Source: Aminipila sp963524205 (lineage in GTDB: Bacteria; Bacillota; Clostridia; Peptostreptococcales; Anaerovoracaceae). Taken from it: a DNA stretch of 41,855 bases. The position numbers and the translations under genes were made by a program. Within the stretch, counting starts at the first letter, position 1. The number at the start of each line of letters is the position of its first letter. The notes below the pieces were generated by a model. It did not search any database. It saw only the letters and a program-made list of their open reading frames with translations, and was not told the origin of the DNA. Below are positions 22,861 through 31,797 of this stretch, piece by piece. Where the stretch lies: the NCBI GenBank assembly GCA_963524205.1, contig CAURED010000022.1, positions 1 to 41,855 of the forward strand, written 5' to 3'.

Positions 22861-24726
22861 TTACTGCTGTAAGGCTTTATATTCTTGCAAATGTTGATTA
22901 TAATTAGTAACCTTGTCTGTATACTTGGAATATAATTCATTTAATTCTGATTGTTTTTCAGCAAGTTGGTCTGCATACTGATTATCATTAGTTTCATCAT
23001 ATTTACCACTTATTTCTGCAATAGCCGCATTAACATCAGCAATCCTTGCTTCCATGTCTTGGAGTTCGCCTTTTTCTGTCTTGAGACTTTTTTGCATTTC
23101 CAAAGCTTCCGATGATACAGCAACTGCATCACCTAAACCCACATCTACATTTGTTTTCTGAAGTTGAACTATCATTATTCCTAATGAAGATATAGTTAGC
23201 ACAAGTATGACAACAATAGCGCTTATCCATTTTTTCATGCTGTTTTTATATTCAAGATTTAATTCACTAATCTTATCATTGAGTTCCTGTTCATGCCTTC
23301 TCTGCATCTCTTCCATGGCCAGCTTCACTCTTAAGGCTTCTGCTTCTGCTTCCGCAGCTGCCTCCTCGACTACTCTGTCAATTAAAGGCATCTGTTCTCT
23401 TCCCAGTTCTTCTTCTGTCTTTACCAAACGCAATTCATTATTAAGTACCCCTTGAATCACTTCTTTATAGTCTATCCCCGTCCTTGTGTTTCTTTTAAAG
23501 AATTCTCTTCTTCGTTCCTTTTCTAAAGCCTCTAATTCTCCAAGTTCTGCTGGAGGAGCCAAACCACTGTTTTCATCTAATGCCGGGTTTCCCATAGCTG
23601 TAGCTGCTGCATGAGGCGCCATCCTGGTTTTCTCTTCTTGTTTAATAAGATTACTTAAATTAGTAATTTCTCCAGCAATGTACTCGTCCTCAAACAGTTC
23701 ATTAAACAATTGATATAGTTTAATACTTTCATTAAAGAGTCCTGCATTACTTAATATTTTAGATACCACTATAAATTTGCCCGAAAACATCATTCTAAGT
23801 CTGGTATTCATAGAATGTTCAGTTGGAATAATAGTTGTAACAAGATTTTTAAATTCAGGGGCTATAGTACTCATAATATAATTATAGGCATTTGTAATTG
23901 CCAGTTTTTCTTCCATAGAGGTAGCATTTACCCCTGTCACGTTTGCTAAAAGCACATTGTTTACATATTCAGCCTCTTTTACAAACCATTTTTCTATTTT
24001 CTCATATAATACATTTTGTATTTTAGAAAATGGAAGCTGTGGTTTTTCCACACTGCTTAAAATGGTATTTATATGTATTGTTTCTTCAAGATTTATCTTT
24101 GTGCTTTGTCTATTTACAATTTCCTTTATTGGATATAAAATATTATCCTTAAATTCATTATATAGAAATGCCATCTTATTATTATCGATAGCTTCTATTT
24201 TATTTCCGCTAAAAAATCCCCAAAACCTGCCCACAGAAACATTTAAAAGGTCATTAACTAAATTTAATATAATCTTCCATTGTTCTGTCATTGTAAAATT
24301 TCTATCAAATACACATAGAAAAATGTACTGTGCCAAAAATGAATTATAATCAGTAGTATTAACCCCTTGGTTTTTGCCAAAGAATTCTATGAAATCTCCT
24401 TTATTACCCAATCTTGAAGCCACGTCTGCATCTGAGAACCAGAAAATTTTATAAACATAGCTATCCGCATTTTCCAGTGCCCACTCCATTTTCTCCTTAG
24501 TTCTATTAGGTGCTCCAAGCTTTGTTTTGTCAAATTTAGATTTATACTTTTCAGGAGCGCTCTTCCACTGATCATAAAGCGCCTTTAATTCAACATCATT
24601 GCAAAAGGTAGAAGCTCCTAATATTCTATATGGATTGTTAATAATCATTCCAAAAGCATCGCTAAAATCTTCATTTTTGCTTATACCCGCTATTAAATTG
24701 TCGTATGCAGATTGTTTGATCGCCAA
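22861..24726 (-). CDS. large membrane protein with DnaJ-like N-terminus and coiled coils
   Basis: I do not recognise this 621-residue protein as a named family. The N-terminus (residues ~28-60, NPYRILGASTFCNDVELKAL) resembles the start of J-domains but has no HPD motif. A mostly helical middle (to ~370) follows. Then comes a charged coiled coil (~430-495, LRVKLAMEEMQRRHEQELND), a single membrane helix (~497-522, WISAIVVILVLTISSLGIMIV), and a C-terminal coiled coil of about 95 residues. Topology suggests a large cytoplasmic part and a helical domain outside. The TTG start is supported by AAGGGGTG seven bases upstream. It heads the minus-strand run containing the deacetylase-fold protein, bactofilin and MreB. 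Confidence 0.8.
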   Translation of the reverse strand: MAIKQSAYDNLIAGISKNEDFSDAFGMIINNPYRILGASTFCNDVELKALYDQWKSAPEKYKSKFDKTKLGAPNRTKEKMEWALENADSYVYKIFWFSDADVASRLGNKGDFIEFFGKNQGVNTTDYNSFLAQYIFLCVFDRNFTMTEQWKIILNLVNDLLNVSVGRFWGFFSGNKIEAIDNNKMAFLYNEFKDNILYPIKEIVNRQSTKINLEETIHINTILSSVEKPQLPFSKIQNVLYEKIEKWFVKEAEYVNNVLLANVTGVNATSMEEKLAITNAYNYIMSTIAPEFKNLVTTIIPTEHSMNTRLRMMFSGKFIVVSKILSNAGLFNESIKLYQLFNELFEDEYIAGEITNLSNLIKQEEKTRMAPHAAATAMGNPALDENSGLAPPAELGELEALEKERRREFFKRNTRTGIDYKEVIQGVLNNELRLVKTEEELGREQMPLIDRVVEEAAAEAEAEALRVKLAMEEMQRRHEQELNDKISELNLEYKNSMKKWISAIVVILVLTISSLGIMIVQLQKTNVDVGLGDAVAVSSEALEMQKSLKTEKGELQDMEARIADVNAAIAEISGKYDETNDNQYADQLAEKQSELNELYSKYTDKVTNYNQHLQEYKALQQ

Positions 24727-24854
24727 GATTATACACCCCTTATTCTGATTTACATTATCTTCATTTAATTTTAAAATATTTTTACGAAATATGCTATACT
24801 AAAGTTATAATTTTTAAAACTTTATTTAAATTTATGAAGAAAGGTATAATTATT

Positions 24855-26090
24855 ATGAGTAAAGTAGCCTTTACCGGTGGTTTATTAATTGATGGCACCG
24901 GCAATACCCCCATTAAAAATTCATTAGTTTTAATTTCTAATAAGAAAATTGAATATGCTGGACCCCAAAAGGGTTTTGATGAAAGTTACAAATCAATTAG
25001 CATAGTGGGAAAAACCATTATGCCAGGCTTAATCGATACACATTTACATTTTTCAGGTAACCTGACTGACAATGACAGTGATTGGGTCTTTGAAGATCCT
25101 ATTCAAAAAACTGTAGTAGCCGTACAACAGGCGCATGAGTGTTTAGAACATGGTCTGACAACTGTAGGAGAAATCTCCCGTTCGGGTCTACATATACGCA
25201 ATATGGTTGAAGCTGGTGTAATGCAGGGGCCACGAATTGTAGGCAGCGGCTTAGGTTTTTGCCGTACTTGCGGTCATGGGGATAGTCATAGACTTCCCTT
25301 AAGATATAATGAGGAATCACATCCTTGGGCAGAACGCATTGACGGTCCCTGGGAACTTCGTAAAGCCGTACGAAAAAGGCTTCGAGAAAATCCAGATGCA
25401 ATTAAAATATGGAGTACAGGCGGAGGTATTTGGAGATGGGACCAAAAACTAGACCAGCATTACACCTTTGAAGAAATTCAAGCCGTTGTGGATGAATGCA
25501 ATATGGTAGGAATCCCTGTATGGTCGCATGCTGAAGGTTATAGCGGCGCATTAGACTCTGTAAAAGCAGGTGTGCACCTGATAATTCATGGGCAGACCTT
25601 AAATGATGAGTGTTTAGATATGATGGCAGAGAAAAATATTTATTTTTGCCCTACTATTCAATTTTTAAATGAATGGTTTAAAACTTATGCTCCTCCATAT
25701 ATTCCTGAAGTTCACGACAAATATGAAGGAGAGTCTGTAGCAGAAAAAGAATTAAACCGAGTATATGAGAACCTAAGGAAAGCACAAGCAAAAGGCATAG
25801 GATTAACGATAGGTTCAGATTCTTTTTGCTCAACATTAACGCCATATGGTATTACCGCTATTGGAGAAATGTATTCTTTCGTGGAAAAAGCGGGAATTTC
25901 TCCTATGGATACAATTGTTGCAGCAACCAAAACCGGGGCTGATATGTTAAAGGTTGGAGATATCACCGGTACATTAGAAGAAGGAAAATTTGCTGATCTG
26001 ATTGTTTTAAATGGAAATCCTCTTGAGGAAATAAGAAATATATCACTTGAAAATATGAACATCATTATGAAGGAAGGCTGCTTTATTTGA
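24855..26090 (+). CDS. amidohydrolase-family enzyme (imidazolonepropionase/prolidase-like)
   Basis: This 411-residue metal-dependent hydrolase is of the TIM-barrel amidohydrolase superfamily. The N-terminal beta-sandwich begins AFTGGLLIDGTGNTPIKNS. The HxH metal motif is GLIDTHLHF near residue 60. The likely carboxylated lysine is in AIKIWSTGG (~185), further histidines are in VWSHAEGY and LIIHGQ (~227 and 247), and the catalytic aspartate is in IGSDSF (~323). The closing GTLEEGKFADLIVLNGNPLE is typical of Xaa-Pro dipeptidase-like and imidazolonepropionase-like members. The ATG at 24855 has AAAGG ten bases upstream and is preferred to the ATG at 24834. The substrate is unknown. Confidence 0.87.
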   Translation: MSKVAFTGGLLIDGTGNTPIKNSLVLISNKKIEYAGPQKGFDESYKSISIVGKTIMPGLIDTHLHFSGNLTDNDSDWVFEDPIQKTVVAVQQAHECLEHGLTTVGEISRSGLHIRNMVEAGVMQGPRIVGSGLGFCRTCGHGDSHRLPLRYNEESHPWAERIDGPWELRKAVRKRLRENPDAIKIWSTGGGIWRWDQKLDQHYTFEEIQAVVDECNMVGIPVWSHAEGYSGALDSVKAGVHLIIHGQTLNDECLDMMAEKNIYFCPTIQFLNEWFKTYAPPYIPEVHDKYEGESVAEKELNRVYENLRKAQAKGIGLTIGSDSFCSTLTPYGITAIGEMYSFVEKAGISPMDTIVAATKTGADMLKVGDITGTLEEGKFADLIVLNGNPLEEIRNISLENMNIIMKEGCFI

Positions 26091-26182
26091 ATATTCCCCT
26101 TACTTTTGCAAATACTTAATAGATATATGTAATAGTTCTCAGCTATTTTCATATTTCAAAATAAAAGTATTGAGGAGAAATA

Positions 26183-26419
26183 ATGATGGATAATACTAGC
26201 AAAATAATTAAAATCAAAAAAAATGAAGACGGTGAAATAACAGACGTAATGCTTGAGAATAAGACTATATTGCCTATAAATCATGCAATACTAATGGCAA
26301 AAGAAGGGCTTATAGATGGTACCATCGTCATGCGTGGTAAGAATGGCGGGGAATTCTTAAGAAACGATCCTAATAGTTCAACTATAGCTGCCATTTCTGA
26401 CTTACCTACTTTTAAATAA
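26183..26419 (+). CDS. DUF3892-type small protein
   Basis: This 78-residue soluble protein has the small-domain pattern of DUF3892: an alternating strand region IIKIKKNEDGEITDVMLEN, then INHAILMAKEGLIDGTIVMRGKNGGEFLRNDPN. The function of the family is unknown. GAGGAG lies seven bases before the ATG. It follows the amidohydrolase on the same strand after 92 bp and is followed by a hairpin terminator. No catalytic motif or membrane segment is visible. Confidence 0.75.
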   Translation: MMDNTSKIIKIKKNEDGEITDVMLENKTILPINHAILMAKEGLIDGTIVMRGKNGGEFLRNDPNSSTIAAISDLPTFK

Positions 26420-26437
26420 CATGCTATATCCTCCTAT

Positions 26438-26482
26438 ACCTCTTGGTTAGTGTAAAATACATACATTAGCCATGAGGTTTTC
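26438..26482 (+). terminator. hairpin terminator after the DUF3892 gene
   Basis: In the plus-strand RNA, 26438-26452 pairs with 26464-26478 at 14 of 15 positions, with two G-U pairs and one U-U mismatch. The stem is followed by TTTTC. The T-run is present only in the plus direction. Confidence 0.65.
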
Positions 26483-26493
26483 AATAGGACAAT

Positions 26494-27741
26494 TTACCTT
26501 ACTTTTACGAAATAATCCATCAACTTTGTCCAAATTTTTTGTACCTCAACAAAGTCTTGGTAATCTCTTTCTACATTTCTATTATATTTTTCTAAATTTG
26601 CCAGTATATTCATGAATTCAGTTGTTCCGAAATAAGTACAAATCGTAGGTAATACCTGCTTAAGTCTTTCTCTCATCTCATTTATTTTTTCACTGTAGCT
26701 CTCCTCTTGTGTTATATATAATAATAACGGTTTATATCGAATCCATCCAATACAAGCTTTATAAAAACGTTTGATGACTTTTTCATTATCTGATTTAATA
26801 AACTTCAATTTTATTGGTAACACCCCTTCTAACAGGTGATTATAAGTAGAAAAGCCGTCATGAAAGGTATAACAAGGTACTTGTAAAACTTTTCTTTCAC
26901 TTAAGCAAGTGCTCAGAAAAGTATCCTCCCCCCTTGCGCCCATGGGATTATAGAAGGGAAAAACCCTCTGTGGATTTGTAAGATTAATTCCTAAATTTGC
27001 ACCTGAAATAAACTTAGCATGGTTAATTTCTTCCACATCTTCAGTAATATCTCTAGTTAGTATTTTGGTATCCGCATACGTAACGCCACCGTTCTCCATC
27101 ACTAACTTAACATTGTCCCAGTTTAGAATATCATTACTGATAGCCTCGATAAAAGACCTAAAATCCATCTCTGTCATTGTATCGTTATATTCGATAAAGG
27201 GAATTGGAGAGATGTATCCACAATGATATCCATGAGTTAAATCTGCCTGTTCAAGATGCTTTATATGCGTTGAAAGAACATGTTGTCCTCCCCAGACTGC
27301 ATAGTTTTGAGAGTTTGTTACTGCTACCGGATATTCATCATCATCTAAAAAAATCAAATAATCCATTTCGTTTTTTATAGCGCTATATAGTACAGCATTA
27401 CGTTGTGATGCATATCCTTTTCCGAAAATTTTACGTGCTTCTTCCTCATTAATAATATTTTGTTCATTTAAAAATTCAATTTCTTCTTCTATATCACTAC
27501 AGCCAATATATATAGAACCGTCAATATTCTCAGCTAGATCTGGATGCAGATTAATGTAATCTTTTTTTTGTGTTTTATTATAAGTCAGGTCATACGCAAC
27601 AATAATGTGTAAACTGATATTATTATTATCGACCAAGCCAGATTCCTTCCAATTATTTATATAACTCCTCAATACCTTGTGGAAGCTTTTTCTTCCAGTG
27701 GCGAAACCTACCCCAACTTTTATTTTTTTATCTTTGTACAA
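26494..27741 (-). CDS. putative GT-A-fold glycosyltransferase under c-di-AMP riboswitch control
   Basis: This is a 415-residue soluble protein with no signal peptide. The N-terminus (KIKVGVGFATGRKSFHKVLRSYI) and the acidic motif LIFLDDDEYP near residue 132 fit a nucleotide-sugar-binding GT-A fold, with DDD as the metal site. A second conserved-looking patch, NPMGARGEDTFLSTCL near residue 270, resembles the acceptor-side ED motif of GT2-like enzymes. The family and substrate are not recognised. The TTG start is supported by AAGGAGGG six bases upstream. Directly upstream lie a ydaO-type riboswitch and a terminator, so the gene should be shut off when c-di-AMP is high, which points to a role in cell-wall or osmotic adaptation. 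Confidence 0.7.
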   Translation of the reverse strand: MYKDKKIKVGVGFATGRKSFHKVLRSYINNWKESGLVDNNNISLHIIVAYDLTYNKTQKKDYINLHPDLAENIDGSIYIGCSDIEEEIEFLNEQNIINEEEARKIFGKGYASQRNAVLYSAIKNEMDYLIFLDDDEYPVAVTNSQNYAVWGGQHVLSTHIKHLEQADLTHGYHCGYISPIPFIEYNDTMTEMDFRSFIEAISNDILNWDNVKLVMENGGVTYADTKILTRDITEDVEEINHAKFISGANLGINLTNPQRVFPFYNPMGARGEDTFLSTCLSERKVLQVPCYTFHDGFSTYNHLLEGVLPIKLKFIKSDNEKVIKRFYKACIGWIRYKPLLLYITQEESYSEKINEMRERLKQVLPTICTYFGTTEFMNILANLEKYNRNVERDYQDFVEVQKIWTKLMDYFVKVR

Positions 27742-27794
27742 ACTACGCCCTCCTTCTTTTATTGTAGGAAATATTTAAATCCTATTTTCTATAA

Positions 27795-27825
27795 ATAAAA
27801 ACGCCACAGAAAATATCTGTAGCGT
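27795..27825 (-). terminator. riboswitch expression-platform terminator
   Basis: On the minus strand ACGCTACAGA (27816-27825) pairs with TCTGTGGCGT (27801-27810) over a 5-nt loop (ten pairs, one G-U) and is followed by TTTTATTTAT. It lies between the riboswitch and the glycosyltransferase gene. UAACGCU (27821-27827) in its 5' arm is complementary to AGCGUUA (27869-27875) in the aptamer's closing stem, giving an antiterminator. Confidence 0.9.
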
Positions 27826-27861
27826 TATTTGATAAAAGGTAAAATATTATATTGTTTGTAT

Positions 27862-27982
27862 TCTCTTTTAACGCTTACGAGATTAGCTGACGGATTCGGA
27901 CGATAAGTACACCCTACACAAATAACATTGTGATTCACCCCAAAATTGGTTCTCCCATTCCATTTCTGGATTCAGCGATTTA
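27862..27982 (-). ncRNA. cyclic di-AMP riboswitch (ydaO-yuaA type)
   Basis: Read on the minus strand, the conserved blocks of the ydaO-yuaA aptamer appear in order: AAUCGCUGAAUCC, GGGAGAACC, GGGGUGAAUC, GUAGGGUG, UCCGAAUCCGUCAGCUAA, and CUCGUAAGCG. In this class c-di-AMP binding usually promotes termination. Here the closing-stem strand AGCGUUA can pair with the downstream terminator's UAACGCU instead, predicting an OFF switch. Known targets in other Firmicutes are cell-wall hydrolases, K+ and osmolyte transporters; a glycosyltransferase-like target is unusual. Confidence 0.93.
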
Positions 27983-28042
27983 TTTAATTGTAGGAATCAA
28001 ATGATAAAATTAAACATTTTTTATTTTTCAATCATTCCTTCT

Positions 28043-28078
28043 ATTAATTATTATATCATAAAAGACAACAAATTACAA
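28043..28078 (-). promoter_or_regulatory. promoter of the riboswitch-glycosyltransferase unit
   Basis: On the minus strand TTGTAA (28073-28078) and TATAAT (28050-28055) are 17 bp apart. Transcription would start near 28043, about 60 nt before the aptamer. Confidence 0.75.
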
Positions 28079-28117
28079 TGTCTCTCATTTTATCTTGTAA
28101 TTAACTCAACTACCATT

Positions 28118-28564
28118 CTATAATTCAGTCTTTGTTTTCTCTTCATCTTCTATATTTTCTGCCTCTTCGTTAACTATTTCCGTATTTTCTGACTCATCAA
28201 TATTTTCAGGTAGAGTATTTTCTTCTACATTCTCTTCATTGGTAACTGTATCTAAAGCGATTAAGTTTTTTGAGATTTTTTTATTGGCTATACCAATGCC
28301 TATTAACGCAAATGTCATGCCGCCATATAAAGCGATGGCTTCAAATACTCCTGGAAGTAACTGTGCAGGTATCAAACTTTTCATAACATCATCTGCAGAA
28401 TATCCCTGCATTACATATTGGGCAACCGTAGATTTAAATATATAAATATCATCTGCTAGTAACGCAATTCCAAGAAGTGCTACAATTGCAGCAACAACAT
28501 ATAAAAGAATTGAAATAGAAAATCGCTTTGGTCCTTCATGAGTTCCTTTGTCTTTAAGTTTCAT
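28118..28564 (-). CDS. small membrane protein with acidic C-terminal tail
   Basis: This 148-residue protein is not recognised. It has two hydrophobic segments (about residues 16-38, ILLYVVAAIVALLGIALLA, and ~68-92, AIALYGGMTFALIGIGIA). About 50 C-terminal residues are very rich in Glu, Asn and Asp (NEENVEENTLPENIDESENT). The start at 28564 has GGAG twelve bases upstream. An earlier ATG at 28612 has no ribosome binding site. It lies downstream of the ABC permease and upstream of the riboswitch unit, on the same strand as both, and I see no clear terminator before it, so it may be read from the export operon. Confidence 0.6.
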   Translation of the reverse strand: MKLKDKGTHEGPKRFSISILLYVVAAIVALLGIALLADDIYIFKSTVAQYVMQGYSADDVMKSLIPAQLLPGVFEAIALYGGMTFALIGIGIANKKISKNLIALDTVTNEENVEENTLPENIDESENTEIVNEEAENIEDEEKTKTEL

Positions 28565-28707
28565 AATAATTAGTCTCCGTTTCCACCATAAATGGTTTAA
28601 TAAAAATTTCATATAAACTATATTTTAACATTTTAACTCATCTTTGTGTTGAAAATATGATAAATTTATAAATATTTAAACTGCGCAGGATTGTTTTATT
28701 CATTAAC

Positions 28708-29964
28708 TTATTCATATCTTAAAGCCTCTATAGGATCCAATTTTGCGGCTTTATTAGCAGGATAGTATCCGAAAAAGACTCCAATTGACATGGAAAATGC
28801 TACGCTAATAAATATGACAGGCAGTGAAATTTGTAGTGCATTTCCCATAACACTAACCACAATTGCACTTATACCCAGTCCTAATGCTACGCCTATCATC
28901 CCTCCTATTCCGCAGATAATAATGGCCTCCACTATAAACTGAAGCCGTATAAACTTTCCTTTTGCACCTAAAGCCTTCCGAATACCAATTTCTCTTGTAC
29001 GTTCTGTAACCGATACCAACATGATATTCATAACTCCAATACCGCCTACAAGCAGCGATATACCCGCTATGACAGCAATTGACATTTTTACTTTATTCAG
29101 CATGTCAGTATAAGAATTCATATCCTGCTGCATATTATAGCCTACGCATTCCCATTTCTTATTTTTGCTGTATATATCACCAAAGTAACTGTTAATATCT
29201 TTCAATAAATTTTCTCCACTAACTCCGTAAGCAGGAGAAACCTCAAATCCTCTGAAATTAGTTTCATTCTTAAGCTCCCCTGCTGTGGTTGCCGGAACAT
29301 AAATAGTCGCCACTTCTTCAAAGCCTCCAGCCATAATTCCTTTATTTTTAGAGCCATTATCATAGATCCCTATTACCAAAAAAGTAATTAATTTATCTTG
29401 TACAAAAACTTTGATTTCACTTCCCACGGGTTCATCCCCTTGCTTTTCTATATTATCTGCCAGTTCTCTTGGAATAACAGCAACTTTTCTCGCTCTTTCT
29501 ACGTCCTTGTCCTCCAGATATCTTCCATTTATGACTTTAACCTTTTTTTGTACACTATATCCATAATTTGTCCCCTGAATATAAACGTTTTCTTGTTTTT
29601 TTCCTACTCTCACTTCCCCTGATCCGCCATCCTGGGTAAAACTTAAGGTTTTTATTTTATCCTTAAATTTATCTTGAAAGTTTTTAAGATCATTTAATGA
29701 AAGTAAATCCTCTGCTTGCGGCTTTTCATCATCATCATAATATACTTGTGTATCATCTGTTTTTCTTCTTATATCTACTGAGATGTTTTCCATCCCCATC
29801 TCTTTCATATCCTTTTCAATAGAAGCAGATATAGAATCCCCTACTGATACAATTGCGATAACGGATGAAATCCCTATAATAATTCCAAGCATTGTTAACA
29901 GCGAACGCATTTTATTTGTTTTTAACCCTGCAATCGCAAGGAATAAGTTTTCTATAATCAGCAT
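28708..29964 (-). CDS. ABC transporter permease, MacB/FtsX type
   Basis: This 418-residue permease has the MacB/FtsX plan. An N-terminal membrane helix contains NKMRSLLTMLGIIIGISSVIAIVS. A large extracytoplasmic domain (~50-280) follows, then three helices in an FtsX block with VGGIGVMNIMLVSVTERTREIGIRKALGAKG, ending in PANKAAKLDPIEALRYE. MacB-type transporters transmit force to an adaptor rather than moving substrate through the membrane. AAAGGATGG precedes the ATG, and the gene overlaps the ATPase gene by 7 bp. It is the last core gene of the TolC-like, HlyD-like, ATPase, permease operon. Confidence 0.93.
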   Translation of the reverse strand: MLIIENLFLAIAGLKTNKMRSLLTMLGIIIGISSVIAIVSVGDSISASIEKDMKEMGMENISVDIRRKTDDTQVYYDDDEKPQAEDLLSLNDLKNFQDKFKDKIKTLSFTQDGGSGEVRVGKKQENVYIQGTNYGYSVQKKVKVINGRYLEDKDVERARKVAVIPRELADNIEKQGDEPVGSEIKVFVQDKLITFLVIGIYDNGSKNKGIMAGGFEEVATIYVPATTAGELKNETNFRGFEVSPAYGVSGENLLKDINSYFGDIYSKNKKWECVGYNMQQDMNSYTDMLNKVKMSIAVIAGISLLVGGIGVMNIMLVSVTERTREIGIRKALGAKGKFIRLQFIVEAIIICGIGGMIGVALGLGISAIVVSVMGNALQISLPVIFISVAFSMSIGVFFGYYPANKAAKLDPIEALRYE

Positions 29965-30641
29965 ATAAGACCATCCTTTATTGTTATCTGCCTGGTTGTT
30001 TCCTCTGCCAGTTCCATGCTGTGAGTAATGAATACAATAGTTTTGCCTTCCTCTTGATTGATTTTATGAAACAAATCCATTACCATTCTTCCTGTTTTTG
30101 AATCCAACGCCCCCGTTGGTTCGTCTGCCAGCAATATAGCCGGATTATTAGCCAAAGCCCTCGCTATGGCAACTCGCTGTTTCTGTCCCCCTGATAATTC
30201 GTTTGGCTGATGCTCTCTCCTATCATACATATCCACCAGTTCCAACAATTGCTTTGCTCTTTCCATTCTTTCGTTCCTGCCCATTCCCGCATAAAGCATG
30301 GGTAATTCAACATTTTTTAAGGCAGAACACCTTGGTATAAGATTAAAATTTTGAAATACAAAACCAATCTTTAAATTTCTTATCTCTGCCAATTTGTCAT
30401 CATTAGCTAAAGAAACATCTAACCCTTCTAAAATATATGTACCGCTGGTTTGCTTATCTAACGCCCCTATTATATTCATCAGTGTACTTTTCCCTGAACC
30501 AGATGCTCCTACTACTGCCAGGAACTCCCCTTTGTCTACTGTTAAATTAACGCCCTTAACAATATTTAATTCCTGCGGTGTCCCTACATAAAAGCTTTTA
30601 TGTATATCTTTCATCTCAATTATTTTATTTATATTATCCAA
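29958..30641 (-). CDS. ABC transporter ATP-binding protein, MacB/LolD type
   Basis: This 227-residue ATPase has Walker A GASGSGKST near residue 42, the Q-loop in VFQNFNLIP, the signature LSGGQKQR near 143, Walker B ILLADEPTGALDSKTG and the switch histidine in VFITHSMELAEE. The subclass features match ATPases paired with MacB/FtsX permeases. The TTG start is justified by AGGAGGTG six bases upstream. The gene overlaps the adaptor gene upstream by 8 bp and the permease downstream by 7 bp, so the three are translationally coupled. Confidence 0.95.
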   Translation of the reverse strand: MDNINKIIEMKDIHKSFYVGTPQELNIVKGVNLTVDKGEFLAVVGASGSGKSTLMNIIGALDKQTSGTYILEGLDVSLANDDKLAEIRNLKIGFVFQNFNLIPRCSALKNVELPMLYAGMGRNERMERAKQLLELVDMYDRREHQPNELSGGQKQRVAIARALANNPAILLADEPTGALDSKTGRMVMDLFHKINQEEGKTIVFITHSMELAEETTRQITIKDGLIC

Positions 30642-31776
30642 GATTCACCTCCTGACCTACAGTCAGGTCTTTTGGATTATTGATAACCCTTAGTCCCTCT
30701 TTAACCTCTTTTCCCGTGATTTCTACATAAAGATCATTTTCTAACCCGGTTTTAACCTTTATTTCTCTGACTACATAACTGTTCCCCCTTTTATCAGCCA
30801 CATATATATTGCTTCCCTGTTTACTTTTAACAAGTGCATCAAAGGGTACTGCAAGAACCCCTTCTTTTCCCGCTGTAACAATATTAACTCGTGCATTGGT
30901 ACCAATCTTAATATCTGAATTTCTATCCTTTATACCAATTTCAACTGAAAATTGAACTTTTCCCGTAGCCGTGGTTTTTCCCGTAGATTCTTCCTTTTGT
31001 GCTGTAGGCGCAATAGAGCCAACCTCACCTGAAAGCTCTAAATCATCTGTCATTTCCGTTTTTACAATGACTCTCTGCCCTTTTTTCACTTGATTTATGT
31101 CATACTCGCTTACATTTGCTGCAACTTTTAAATTTTGTGTATCCTCAATCGTAAATAGAACTCCGCTGCTGGCATTTCCTTCAGTAGCATTGACTAAAGT
31201 TACTGTTCCAGATATAGGTGCTCTAAGGGCTGCATCCGCAATTTGCTGCTGAAATGTACTCATATCCACCGATTGTTTTTTGTTTTCATAATCCTTTGAG
31301 GCCGTTTCATATGCAGTTTGTGCCTTAATCATATCATCCTTTGAAATCTCTCCCATTTCAAATAGGAATTTAGCATTATCAAATTCTCTGTATTTTGATT
31401 CCATATCCTGCAATGCTAAATCTGTTTCTGATTTATTGGATTTTTGTGCCTTTTCCATTTCTCTCTGAGCGCTTGTTGTATCAAGTTGTGCAAGTAAGTC
31501 CCCCTTTTTTACTTGCTGTCCTAATTTAACATATACTGTTTTAATCTTTCCCTCTGCCACTGCTGATACATTTTTGCTTTCTACGCTTTCAACTTTCCCA
31601 CTGGTACTTATACTCTCAGTAAGATCTTTTTTTTCTAAGGTAAATGAGGAAATCGGCATTTGCTGATCCTCACCTGAATGCTTAGGCATAAATGCAACAA
31701 TTACTGCAATAGCTATGACAACTACAATTCCAACCTTGATAACTTTTTTCTTTTTTACGTTTTTTAAGCTACGCAT
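30634..31776 (-). CDS. HlyD/MacA-type efflux adaptor (membrane fusion protein)
   Basis: This 380-residue protein has one N-terminal membrane anchor (about residues 13-30, VIKVGIVVVIAIAVIVAF). Split lipoyl-like half-motifs follow (VSAVAEGKIKTVYVKLGQQVKKGDLLAQLD and later ALRAPISGTVTLVNATEGN), enclosing a coiled-coil hairpin (~100-175). A beta-barrel region and a membrane-proximal domain end the protein. Such adaptors couple a MacB permease to an outer partner or gate substrate in Gram-positive exporters. AAGGAG precedes the ATG. It lies 21 bp after the TolC-like gene and overlaps the ATPase gene by 8 bp. The substrate is unknown; peptides, lipids and antibiotics are all possible. Confidence 0.92.
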   Translation of the reverse strand: MRSLKNVKKKKVIKVGIVVVIAIAVIVAFMPKHSGEDQQMPISSFTLEKKDLTESISTSGKVESVESKNVSAVAEGKIKTVYVKLGQQVKKGDLLAQLDTTSAQREMEKAQKSNKSETDLALQDMESKYREFDNAKFLFEMGEISKDDMIKAQTAYETASKDYENKKQSVDMSTFQQQIADAALRAPISGTVTLVNATEGNASSGVLFTIEDTQNLKVAANVSEYDINQVKKGQRVIVKTEMTDDLELSGEVGSIAPTAQKEESTGKTTATGKVQFSVEIGIKDRNSDIKIGTNARVNIVTAGKEGVLAVPFDALVKSKQGSNIYVADKRGNSYVVREIKVKTGLENDLYVEITGKEVKEGLRVINNPKDLTVGQEVNLG

Positions 31777-31797
31777 TTATTATTCTCCTTCTATAGT

